DNA of 11,533 bases, taken from NCBI GenBank assembly GCA_003661775.1, contig QMWT01000027.1:1-11533 (forward strand), in the 5' to 3' direction. Within the stretch, counting starts at the first letter, position 1. Each line of letters begins with the position of its first letter. Of the stretch, positions 1-6,003 are shown one piece after another. The notes beneath the pieces were generated by a model. That model worked only from the letters and a program-made list of their open reading frames with translations. It ran no database searches and was not told where the DNA came from. A program made the position numbers and the translations under genes. Source of the DNA: Thermoprotei archaeon. Its GTDB lineage: Archaea; Thermoproteota; Thermoprotei_A; Sulfolobales; Ignisphaeraceae.

Positions 1-3
1 CTT

Positions 4-165
4 TTAAATAATTTTAATTACTTCTAGTGACTCGCCCTCATCACCCCTTTTCATCTGCCCCGTGCCTCCCTTCGGGAGCGAACCTCCCTTAGGCGACACG
101 AGGCTTCATCCATGTGTCCCCCTCGCCTAGCTCACAGGGTTCATCCAGTACTAAACATAGACGGG
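4..165 (-). pseudogene. Remnant of the C-terminal tail of a TnpB/OrfB-type protein
   Basis: On the minus strand the frame ending at TAA 6..4 reads SPKGGSLPKGGTGQMKRGDE and then GESLEVIKII. A Gly/Pro/Lys-rich tail with a DEGES-like acidic end is how many archaeal IS605/IS607 OrfB (TnpB) proteins finish, as I recall the family. Upstream in the same frame there are stops (TAG, TGA), and another frame holds DEPCELGEGDTWMKPRVA, so the tail is broken by frameshifts and stops. No RuvC or zinc-finger part is visible before the AbrB-like gene promoter begins, so only the 3' end of the element remains. The assignment rests on tail resemblance alone. Confidence 0.42.
66..88. repeat. Two mutually exclusive 5-bp hairpins (CTCCC-GGGAG-CTCCC)
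   Basis: CTCCC at 66-70, GGGAG at 74-78 and CTCCC at 84-88 let the central GGGAG pair with either flank (loops TTC or CGAAC). The structure lies inside the TnpB-like tail remnant. In TnpB systems the guide (omega/re) RNA overlaps the 3' end of the gene, so this could be a leftover RNA scaffold read from the minus strand. That role is inferred. Confidence 0.4.
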
Positions 166-169
166 AAAT

Positions 170-177
170 TTTATAAA
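170..177 (+). promoter_or_regulatory. TATA box of the AbrB-like/TnpB-related operon
   Basis: TTTATAAA preceded by a purine run (GGGAAA) that can act as a BRE. A start about 26 nt downstream falls near position 200, giving a leader of roughly 10 nt before the ATG at 211. Confidence 0.6.
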
Positions 178-210
178 TCTTTCTGTCTTAGATATGCATG
201 GTGTACAGAT

Positions 211-360
211 ATGAGTGAAGTCTATGCGTTTACTGCTAAGCTATCCAAGCTTGGTAGGGGGAAATCCCTAGGTATCTACATACCGAGGCACGTAGCTAAG
301 AAAATGGGGCATCTCCATGGCAAGGAGGTGATAGTGGTTGTCTACACTAAAACTGAGTAA
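211..360 (+). CDS. Small AbrB/SpoVT-like DNA-binding protein
   Basis: A 49-aa protein. The pattern KLSKLGRGKSLGIYIPRHVA followed by a hydrophobic GKEVIVVVY strand matches the swapped-hairpin AbrB/MazE fold, in which two copies dimerise to bind DNA; such proteins usually serve as antitoxins or local repressors. I chose ATG 211 because it lies about 10 nt after the predicted transcription start; the open frame extends back to 112, but that part precedes the TATA box and overlaps the TnpB-tail remnant. The stop codon lies 23 nt inside the next gene, so the two are co-transcribed and probably translationally coupled. It probably regulates the operon. The family call is good; the partner role is inferred. 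Confidence 0.65.
   Translation: MSEVYAFTAKLSKLGRGKSLGIYIPRHVAKKMGHLHGKEVIVVVYTKTE
324..330 (+). promoter_or_regulatory. Ribosome binding site that fixes the TTG start at 338
   Basis: GGAGGTG lies inside the end of the AbrB-like gene, seven bases before TTG 338. It is a near-perfect match to the archaeal anti-SD and supports the overlapping TTG start over the internal ATG at 374. Confidence 0.65.
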
Positions 361-1429
361 CGTAGATAAGCTAATGCCTCATGTAACAATCATTGGTAAG
401 CTCGTTCCAGGGACAAGCGATGATTATATGAAGCTTGTGAGGCTAGCATGGAGCTTTAGGAGGGCTGTAGAGTTAATGATACGGGAAGTGATGAATGGTA
501 CTTCTATGAAGGATGTCACAAAGAAGCTTTATCAGATACTTCCAAACTACATCTACCTAGAATCAGCGTACAAACACGCAAAGCTCATAGTTGAGGGGTG
601 TAAATTCAATAATGGTGTTCCTGGACACATTCATATTAGAAAGCTATTCATTGTATCACGAGGCAACAAGTACGATAAAGGTAATAGAAACGTAAAGATA
701 ATTCCAAACACTAAGTTCTTTCGAGTGCTTATCAAGTATCCTTGGGACAGTTCATGGATAGAATGCAGAGCACTCTTTGACGAGAAATATATTCCATTGC
801 TAAGAGAACTTCTTGAGTTAGCATATCAGAGGAAGGAAGGTTATAGTGCTCGTATAGTGTTTAGAGAAGGTAGGATTGAGCTACATATTTCAGAACCCCT
901 CTACCTCTATCTGAAACATTTCTCACTCCCAAAACGTAGAGGATATGGATTGGTAGCAGGGCTAGACCTCAATAGTGACAGGATAAACATGGTCGTCATA
1001 GACTCTGACAGCAGAATAGTAGCTATGAAGACTGCTTGGTTCCCAGAGCTAACGCTACATGGATTTCCAAGAGAAAAAGCTAGAGATACTAGGTTGAAGA
1101 AGCTGAAAGAGCTATTAAGCTATGCTAGAAGAATTGGTGTAGATTATGTGGCTTTCGAGAATCTCTTTGTGGTGAAGAAGCGTAGCAAGGTAAGCTCTCC
1201 AAGCGGTAATAGAAAGATAACGAGGTTCGCCAAGAAACAATTCCTGCAACACGGACTACTAATGACGCTGAAGCTCTGCTTAACACCAGTACTAGTAGAC
1301 CCTAAAGGAACAACACATAGTCGTGAACACAAAGAAGTAATGAAGAAGAGAGGGTTAGATAGACACATGGCATCAGCATACCTCATAGCGATCAAAGGAT
1401 TAAAAGTAATTAGAAATCACGAAAAGTAA
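338..1429 (+). CDS. TnpB-related RuvC-fold nuclease lacking the zinc finger (IS200/IS605 accessory type)
   Basis: 363 aa. A basic, helical N-terminal half is followed by a RuvC-like core: GLDLNSDRINMVVID (Asp210, motif I), VDYVAFENLF (Glu274, motif II) and GLDRHMASAYLIAIKGL (Asp341, motif III). The D-E-D triad is thus intact. Classical TnpB has two CxxC pairs between motifs II and III; here the stretch VDPKGTTHSREHKEVMKKRG carries none. This matches the group annotated in archaea as TnpB-related protein. No TnpA transposase lies nearby. It overlaps the AbrB-like gene by 23 nt and starts at a TTG with a strong ribosome site. It may be a stand-alone or domesticated nuclease, or a decayed transposon protein. 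RNA guidance is known for TnpB but not shown for this branch. Confidence 0.72.
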   Translation: MSTLKLSNVDKLMPHVTIIGKLVPGTSDDYMKLVRLAWSFRRAVELMIREVMNGTSMKDVTKKLYQILPNYIYLESAYKHAKLIVEGCKFNNGVPGHIHIRKLFIVSRGNKYDKGNRNVKIIPNTKFFRVLIKYPWDSSWIECRALFDEKYIPLLRELLELAYQRKEGYSARIVFREGRIELHISEPLYLYLKHFSLPKRRGYGLVAGLDLNSDRINMVVIDSDSRIVAMKTAWFPELTLHGFPREKARDTRLKKLKELLSYARRIGVDYVAFENLFVVKKRSKVSSPSGNRKITRFAKKQFLQHGLLMTLKLCLTPVLVDPKGTTHSREHKEVMKKRGLDRHMASAYLIAIKGLKVIRNHEK

Positions 1430-1470
1430 ACAAAAACTTGCTGAGGCTGGGATCTAGCCCTAGAGCCACG

Positions 1471-1478
1471 TTTATAAC
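1471..1478 (+). promoter_or_regulatory. TATA box ahead of the coiled-coil nuclease-like gene
   Basis: TTTATAAC, 42 nt after the TnpB-related stop. The expected start near 1500 lies just before GAGGGGT (1500-1506) and the ACG at 1512. A small hairpin, CCTCA (1491-1495) with TGAGG (1499-1503), straddles the expected start. Confidence 0.5.
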
Positions 1479-1511
1479 ACTTTTCAAGATCCTCAGTTTG
1501 AGGGGTAGCTA

Positions 1512-1616
1512 ACGTCCACAGCACTGAAGAGAGAACTGCTGAGGCTGCTAGAGGAAGACGAAGAGTTTAGGTATGCAGTAGCTGCCAAACTTGGTCTTCT
1601 TGAGATACTCAGTGAG
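1512..1616 (+). other. In-frame N-terminal extension of the coiled-coil gene, with ACG where ATG is expected
   Basis: The frame of the next gene is open back to TAG 1506-1508. It encodes STALKRELLRLLEEDEEFRY and then AVAAKLGLLEILSEL, matching the usual N-terminus of this crenarchaeal family as I know it. No ATG, GTG or TTG exists in frame before TTG 1617, which has no ribosome site. ACG 1512 sits five bases after GAGGGGT. One base change (ACG to ATG) would give a normal start, so this is either a rare non-canonical start or a start-codon mutation. Confidence 0.55.
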
Positions 1617-2396
1617 TTGAAGAAGCTTAGAGAGGATTTCAATAAGCTTTATCAGAAGAGTCTTGAACATGACAGGAGATTTGAAGAAGTGAACAAGAGA
1701 CTCGAGGTAATAGAACGAAAACTGCTGGAACACGACCGAAGATTTGAGACAATAGAGAAGAAGTTGCTCGAGCATGATAAGCGTTTTGAAGCGATCGAGA
1801 AGAAGTTGTTGGAGCACGACAAGAGGTTCGAAGTAATTGAGAAGAAGCTTCTAGAACACGATAAACGGTTTGAAGCCATAGAGAGAAAGCTCTTAGAGCA
1901 CAACAGAAGATTTGAGGTTATTGAGAAAAGGTTAGAGGAACATGATAGGAAGTTCAACGAGATACTCGAAGAGATTAAGAAGATCTGGGAGGTGTTGACG
2001 GAGCATAGCCGCAGTCTCTCGGAGCTGAACCGCAGACTATCCAATGTGGAGGATGTTCTCGGCGCTCTAACGGAGAGCACCTACGCCAAGTTTACCCTGG
2101 ACACCATTGCGTACGAGTGTAGCGTTACTGACGACAGGATCATTTCGTGGCAGAGGAACACCGGTGTAGATAGTGAAGAGATCGACCTCCTCATCATAAC
2201 GCAGAAGAGGGTATACGTCGTCGAGGTAAAGGTCAGACCGAAACACAGTGATGCCAGTAGGCTCCTCGCTAAGGCAGAGGTTGTTAAGAAGAGATTCCCC
2301 GATAAAGAGGTTATCCCTATACTAGCTGGAACCCATATAGGCAGCGAAGTCGCTAACTACGCAACAAGTAAAGGGATCCGCGTATATAGCTGGTAG
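1617..2396 (+). CDS. Coiled-coil protein with C-terminal PD-(D/E)XK nuclease-like domain (DUF3782-type)
   Basis: 259 aa from TTG 1617, or 294 aa if translation begins at ACG 1512 (see the extension entry). Residues 1-115 (from 1617) form a highly charged coiled coil, including five 14-residue units of the type LLEHDKRFEAIEKK. After a helical linker (about 116-150), the C-terminal part contains EIDLLIITQKRVYVVEVKVR, the Asp plus Glu-x-Lys pattern of the PD-(D/E)XK fold. It ends with PILAGTHIGSEVANYATSKG, typical of the last helix and strand. Such proteins are abundant in crenarchaea and have no established function; a DNA-acting nuclease is the fold-based guess. It has its own TATA box and is not obviously part of the upstream operon. 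Confidence 0.7.
   Translation: MKKLREDFNKLYQKSLEHDRRFEEVNKRLEVIERKLLEHDRRFETIEKKLLEHDKRFEAIEKKLLEHDKRFEVIEKKLLEHDKRFEAIERKLLEHNRRFEVIEKRLEEHDRKFNEILEEIKKIWEVLTEHSRSLSELNRRLSNVEDVLGALTESTYAKFTLDTIAYECSVTDDRIISWQRNTGVDSEEIDLLIITQKRVYVVEVKVRPKHSDASRLLAKAEVVKKRFPDKEVIPILAGTHIGSEVANYATSKGIRVYSW
1722..1931 (+). repeat. Five tandem 42-bp units coding 14-residue coiled-coil repeats
   Basis: Residues 36-105 (counted from TTG 1617) are five copies of LLEH(D/N)(K/R)RFExIE(K/R)(K/R). Fourteen residues equal two heptads, so each unit keeps the coiled-coil phase. The codons differ between copies (for example GAACACGAC, GAGCATGAT, GAGCACGAC), so the copies are old or the protein sequence is under selection rather than freshly duplicated. 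Confidence 0.8.
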
Positions 2397-2611
2397 AACA
2401 ATCTCACCATACAACTTAGTTCTCACCTATTAAGCAGCAGGCGGTCGTAGTATCAGTTCAGTACCATGCAGATCCTCATTAAACGTCTTTATTAATCAAA
2501 GAAGGATTTTGGTGACGACCAATGATGAATCTATGCTAAAAACTTCAGCTGGGTGAACTATGTCCAGAGGTGTTGATCTCTATGGACATTACCTAATTAC
2601 TATGCTGAGCA
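2397..2611. other. Gene-free stretch with an isolated TATA-like box and a hairpin
   Basis: No convincing coding frame on either strand. TTTATTAA (2488-2495) could drive plus-strand transcription from about 2520. TGTCC..GAG (2561-2569) pairs with CTC..GGACA (2578-2587) as an imperfect hairpin. If the adjacent antitoxin relic once had a downstream PIN toxin, it should have lain here, but no recognisable trace remains. Confidence 0.35.
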
Positions 2612-2815
2612 CTACGCCAAGACTCCGGAATCTATACCCTCCCTAGCTAGCAGCTCTAGGAAGTCCCACTTTGGCAAACCAGCTATTCTACGGGCCTGGC
2701 CAAGGCTAGCTATACCCTTAGCCTCTCCTCAAGCTCACTAGGTGGAGCCCGTAGGTTCTCCGGAGCCTCGATAACAACTCGTTTAATGCTAGCTTTAACA
2801 ATCTTTGCCCCTCAT
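2612..2815 (-). pseudogene. Degenerate UPF0175-family antitoxin
   Basis: Minus-strand remnants in different frames join into an UPF0175-like protein: AKIVKASIKRVVIEAPENL, then RAPPSELEERLRV, then (shifted) GIASLGQARRIAGLPKWDFL and ELLAREGIDSGVLA. The second half matches the family helix-turn-helix core (xISLGKAAELAGxxxxEFLELLxxxGI). An ATG at 2815 is put out of frame by a four-G run (2808-2811). Around 2715 the frame changes and about ten residues expected before GIASLGQA are missing, so there is both a deletion and a shift. It lies 75 nt downstream of the end of a second UPF0175/PIN locus in the same orientation, suggesting two toxin-antitoxin modules once stood in tandem. Confidence 0.6.
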
Positions 2816-2889
2816 CAGAACACTATACTCATAGCATAGTTGAGCTGTTGGGAAGCTGCTTCTTGTGGGTGGATAGCCTGTTCCTGCTC

Positions 2890-3400
2890 TCATTCCAGTT
2901 TCTCTAGGACTTCTTGTATTATTTCGTCAGATATTCTGAAGCCGTGTTCTCTAAGCTTTCTTAGTGCTTGAACGAGCCCGCTCCTATCTACCAGTCCTTC
3001 ATCGTAGGCTCTTCGTAGCAGGCCTATGGTACCTATAACCTTTAGCCCCATCGACTTAGCTTTAGACCTTGCAATCCTATCGTCTAGCACTACTGTGCAG
3101 TTGTATTCAATGGCTAGCGCGATAGCCCTCTGCCTCACCAAGCCCTAGCAGGTCGTGCAACGCCTTCACGAGCGCCTGATCGCGGGAAGCGAGAAGCTTA
3201 ACCTTGCCCTGATGTACTAGCTCCTCTAGCTCTCTTGAGCCTGGTCTACCACGACCCTTGACAACAACCTCCTCGTAGACCGCACGTGGTATAATGACCT
3301 CCGCGGTGAGTGATGCCATGATACCCATCAAGCCTATCTCTGCAAGTGCTATGATGACACTAGAATTCACCACCGTGCATCGGGTATGCAGACTATTCAA
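2890..3400 (-). pseudogene. DUF3368 PIN-domain toxin (VapC-like RNase) split by a one-base frameshift
   Basis: Two overlapping minus-strand frames, 3400-3107 and 3141-2890, together encode one DUF3368-type PIN protein. The first has VVNSSVIIALAEIG and IPRAVYEEVV, ending at LGLGEAE; the second resumes AIALAIEYNCTVVLDDRIAR and MGLKVIGTIGLLRRAYDEG, ending ISDEIIQEVLEKLE. Removing one G from the GGG corresponding to 3126-3128 restores GEAEAIALAIEYN and a protein of about 169 aa, normal for the family. Acidic positions expected for a PIN RNase (YEE, GEAE, LDD) survive. The start TTG 3400 overlaps the antitoxin stop by 8 nt and has GAGGAG seven bases before it. The toxin is therefore probably inactive, unless the base is a sequencing error or frameshifting occurs. 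Confidence 0.75.
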
Positions 3401-3632
3401 TTCCTAGCTCCTCTCGGAGCTCCTCATCACTATAGGGATAGGCTGTTATCCTTCTCCTCCGCAGCTCCGAGATAAAGTCATAGAGGTTCAGCCCCGCCAG
3501 CTCAGCTGCACGCTCAACACTAACAACCCCACGGATAAAGAGGTCTATAGCATAGGCTAGCCTAACCTCCTTCTCAACATCACCAGCATAGTGAGATGGC
3601 ACACGAACCTTAACCATAACCTCCCGAGACAA
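3393..3632 (-). CDS. UPF0175-family antitoxin
   Basis: 79 aa. Residues 20-60 (EVRLAYAIDLFIRGVVSVER, then AAELAGLNLYDFISELRRR) are the UPF0175 core, a helical HTH-like segment, followed by ITAYPYSDEELREELGIE, which fits the family's ending with Y and an acidic helix. UPF0175 proteins are typically encoded just before DUF3368 PIN toxins and are thought to neutralise them. Here the stop overlaps the toxin start by 8 nt, a standard toxin-antitoxin arrangement. TTG 3632 was chosen because GGAGGT lies six bases upstream; the internal ATG (3617) has its GGGAGG only two bases away. The gene itself is intact although its toxin is frameshifted. Confidence 0.75.
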   Translation of the reverse strand: MSREVMVKVRVPSHYAGDVEKEVRLAYAIDLFIRGVVSVERAAELAGLNLYDFISELRRRRITAYPYSDEELREELGIE

Positions 3633-3688
3633 CCTCTTACCTCCGAGTATTACCTCTTAACCTAGGATATTATGTTGATCCCCATGGC

Positions 3689-3696
3689 CTTATAAC
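3689..3696 (-). promoter_or_regulatory. Possible TATA box for the UPF0175/PIN operon
   Basis: GTTATAAG on the minus strand, about 60 nt before TTG 3632. Predicted initiation near 3666 would leave a leader of about 33 nt containing the ribosome site. Another AT-rich site (TTATTATAAC, about 3708-3717) is also possible. Confidence 0.3.
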
Positions 3697-4073
3697 ACAT
3701 CAAGCAGTTATAATAACTTCATAGTATTCTTCATTGCTATTACTACGACCGACTACCTAATCATTCTAAATCCCCTCCAAGAAGAGTTCCTTGAGCCACT
3801 TTAAGGTTGCCCTCCAGCAAGTTCTTAGCAAAGACATACCTACGAAACGTTCTTTGTGAACATATATGGGTGAGCCCATCCCAAGTGCTAAAAAGACAAC
3901 ATTACCACCAATCACAGCGATTTCGCCTTATCTCCATAAAGCCGTGCCTGGCAAAACTAACCAACAACCTTGTTAGATGGCAATTGAAAAGCTCATATCT
4001 TTTCACCATAGAAGTAGTGTTAAGGGAATTATATCTTAGCTTTCCGTATCTTAGTAGGGAGAACCTATCTGCA
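3697..4073. other. Stretch without a supported gene, probably decayed coding sequence
   Basis: Short open frames exist on both strands (plus 3807-4127, minus 4111-3902), but neither matches a family I know, and their composition (many Ser, Cys, His, Trp) is not like the neighbouring genes. A minus-strand segment around 3765-3900 (TFRRYVFAKNLLEGNLKVAQ) looks somewhat gene-like but has no start and ends at TGA. Given the relics on both sides, this is best read as old decayed sequence. Confidence 0.35.
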
Positions 4074-4288
4074 CTAAGCACCACAGAACCTTGGTGGCAG
4101 CGCTCTTGCATTCTGGAGCTTTTCTAGTGACATGCCCCGTGTCTCACTCAGTGCACTATCTCTAGCAACCCCAGTATAGCAGCTCCTAGTTCTATCTCGA
4201 TAAAGTTGAAGTTAGTACTTAGTGCCTCGGCTTCGTAAGGACTTAAAGCATTGGTTATTATCCATACTTTAAGGTGCTGCACTTTCAT
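4074..4288 (-). pseudogene. Possible C-terminal relic of an MFS sugar-type transporter
   Basis: From ATG 4288 the minus strand reads 46 codons ending FNFIEIELGAAILGLLEIVH at TGA. Shifting frame continues VARDSALSETRGMSLEKLQ and stops at 4074-4076. The pattern ETRGMSLEKL resembles the end of MFS sugar-porter proteins (ET(K/R)GxSLEEI), preceded by a hydrophobic segment as in the last transmembrane helix. The evidence is one short motif plus one membrane-like stretch in two frames, so this is a weak call. No upstream transporter domain is visible. Confidence 0.3.
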
Positions 4289-4380
4289 TCTCTTGCTTCA
4301 TATCTATTAATTATGCATCCGAAAGAGCATTGCCCTATAATCTCAGGCATAGTGGAATGATGAGAGTAAGGGCTCTAACC

Positions 4381-4946
4381 ATGAAGCCACTTTGAGAATT
4401 CGAACACGCTGCCCATCGCACACCCATCATCCCTGCTCTTCAACGAAGTATCTTCCTCGAAGAGGTGTTGGTCTGGAGATCGGTGTTGGTACTGGGTCCT
4501 TCGCTTCTAACCTAGGGGTTGAGCCGGGGCTGGATCCCTCTGTGAAGATGTTGCGGGTTGCTAGGAGGAGGGGTATCGAGGTTGTTCATGGTGTTGGTGA
4601 GTTCCTCCCCTTCAGGAGCTGCTCCGTGGACTACACCTTGGTTGTGGTGACCATATGCTTCGCCGACGATCCTCAGGAGCTGTTGAGGGAGACTGCACGT
4701 ATCGTTAGGCGGGGCTGCGATCACTTGTATAGTTCCCCGTGAATCTCCGTGGGGCAAGAGGTATGCTGAGAAGGATAAGACAGGGCACCCTCTAGCTGAG
4801 TTACTAGCCCCCTCTACAGGGTTGCTAGGTTTTTTTCCACAGTAGCAGAGGTTGAGAAGATGCTTAGCAAGGCGGGCCTGTCTGTGGATAGACGCAAGAA
4901 CCCCGTGAAGAGGGGGGCCTTGAGGATATGGGCTTCGTATGCATAA
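4381..4946 (+). pseudogene. Class I SAM-dependent methyltransferase, multiply frameshifted
   Basis: Joined across frames this is a Methyltransf_11 (UbiE-like) protein of about 185 aa. Motif I is GVGLEIGVGTGSFASNLG, the SAM-binding loop; motif II is GLDPSVKMLRVARRRG; motif III is VHGVGEFLPFRSCSVDYTLV, then FADDPQELLRETARIVRRG. After a shift at GGGG 4711-4714 comes AAITCIVPRESPWGKRYAEK, and after a shift in the T7 run 4830-4836, STVAEVEKMLSKAGLSVDRR. The N-terminus (EFEHAAHRTPIIPALQRS) is in another frame and has TGA four codons after ATG 4381. Three shifts plus a stop make it dead. The longest uninterrupted piece (4392-4742) keeps the SAM-binding motifs but not the C-terminal substrate-side region. 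The substrate is unknown. Confidence 0.7.
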
Positions 4947-4964
4947 GAGGGGTGAAGAAGGCCG

Positions 4965-5190
4965 GTAAGTAGATTCGATGAATACCAGGAGCAGCTTAAG
5001 CACATTCCACAAGTGATGAGGTTTAAAGGACTTAGTAATCACCGTTGTTCTAAGCGAGGATGGCCCTAGGATAGTTGCACTGGTAAGTGCTAGAGAGCAT
5101 ATCTTGAAGACCAAGGGGTCTCTATGCACAAAGTCTTGGATAGAGCATATTTCCAAAGGGTATTGCCTAGAAGGGGGAGAGGGTATCTGA
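4965..5190 (+). pseudogene. Frameshifted fragment of an unidentified protein
   Basis: RFDEYQEQLKHIPQVMRFKG in one frame continues, after a shift near 5030, as ITVVLSEDGPRIVALVSARE in another, ending at TGA 5188-5190. The abrupt change of frame in otherwise gene-like sequence suggests a broken gene of about 75 residues in what remains. I do not recognise the family. It follows the methyltransferase relic on the same strand and ends where the surface-protein relic begins. Confidence 0.35.
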
Positions 5191-6003
5191 GGAAGTTCTC
5201 TAGACAGCTCCGGGTGTTGAATCCCATAGTGAACAGCGTACCACAGCCATAGAATACTTTGCCATAATTGACTTGCTGCCGATCAACGTCCACACTACTC
5301 TTAAGTAACGTTGGCGAAGCTGTTATTACGAGTATTCAGGATCGTCGCCTGACTATACACCTCTGTCATAGACTATGTGTAGCACCACCATCTCTAGAGA
5401 GCTCCTCAGTACTCCAAGAACTATGCGGAATCTCTTCGTATGCTCCCGAGCTCTTATTGTAGAAGTAAGGCTTTACCTGGGAAATGTCTAGACCACTGAG
5501 CAGTGTGGTATTCAAATATATGAATATCTCTATGGGTTACTGGACTATGTCAGGATCCCCCTGGTCTTAACAAGTAGGAACGGTGTTATGGGTAAGGATT
5601 CTCCAGGTGGTCCAGCCACTCCTATAGCCTCGAGGCTATACGCCACGTTGTCGACCTGCATGTACTTAGCAGTATAATTGGCCTTCACATATATGGTCCC
5701 CCTATCGCTACTGAAGATCACGGGATAAGGAGCTTCGCCTTCTACTGGCCGGTCGGAGTACACTATGTCTACAACTCTCGCCTCTCTACCGCTAGAACCG
5801 ATCTTGTATATCATGAGTGGAGACAGGAACCCCTAGCCATGTTTCGAGGTCTCGACAGGGCTCATCTAGAGATCAGCTGAAGCTCAGCCCAGATGCCTAG
5901 GGTAGTGGGAACCATGTAGTGATGTTTAGCACGCCTAGCGAGACACCTTCCTCCACGGAGTTGCTACTGTAGTTCATGGTAGACACCAGGTAGTTACACT
6001 CAT
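5190..6003 (-). pseudogene. Degraded partial copy of the beta-helix surface-protein gene
   Basis: This segment aligns in order with about residues 325-590 of the large protein encoded at 9445-6098. Examples are NYSSNSVEEGVSLGVLN against EFSDKFIEVGIPLSVLG, ANYTAKYMQVDNVAYSLEAI against ANYTSKYELATIVAYSLEPT, LPITPF in both, DPDIVQ-stop-PIEI against DPNIVQWPIEL, YEEIPHSSWSTE against YEEVSQEYWSLE, and GKVFYGCGTLFTMGFN against GEVFYDHGLLLIMGLN. It carries several in-frame stops (one replacing the Trp of QWP) and shifts. DNA identity is still visible (ACGAGTATT, ATCGTCGCCTG near 5328 and 7800), but protein divergence is large. The signal peptide, beta-helix and anchor parts are missing. This is a tandem paralogue that has decayed, lying about 95 bp from the end of the intact gene. 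Confidence 0.8.

Noticed and set aside
112..210. Upstream extension of the AbrB-like gene to ATG 112
   Set aside because: It precedes the TATA box at 170-177 and overlaps the minus-strand TnpB-tail relic; the AbrB fold begins after ATG 211.
1440..1547. Direct repeat GCTGAGGCTG at 1440 and 1538
   Set aside because: Ten bases; the second copy lies within coding sequence, so chance is enough.
1652..2080. Long minus-strand frames opposite the coiled coil (also 1548-1817)
   Set aside because: Ser/Leu-rich mirror of the repeat codons; the plus strand has a recognisable coiled coil and nuclease-like fold.
3807..4127. 106-codon plus-strand frame
   Set aside because: No family resemblance, no ribosome site or TATA box at sensible distance, composition unlike neighbours.
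4512..5156. 214-codon minus-strand frame
   Set aside because: It lies opposite the methyltransferase relic, whose motifs are clear on the plus strand; the minus translation is His/Ser/Pro-rich with no motif.
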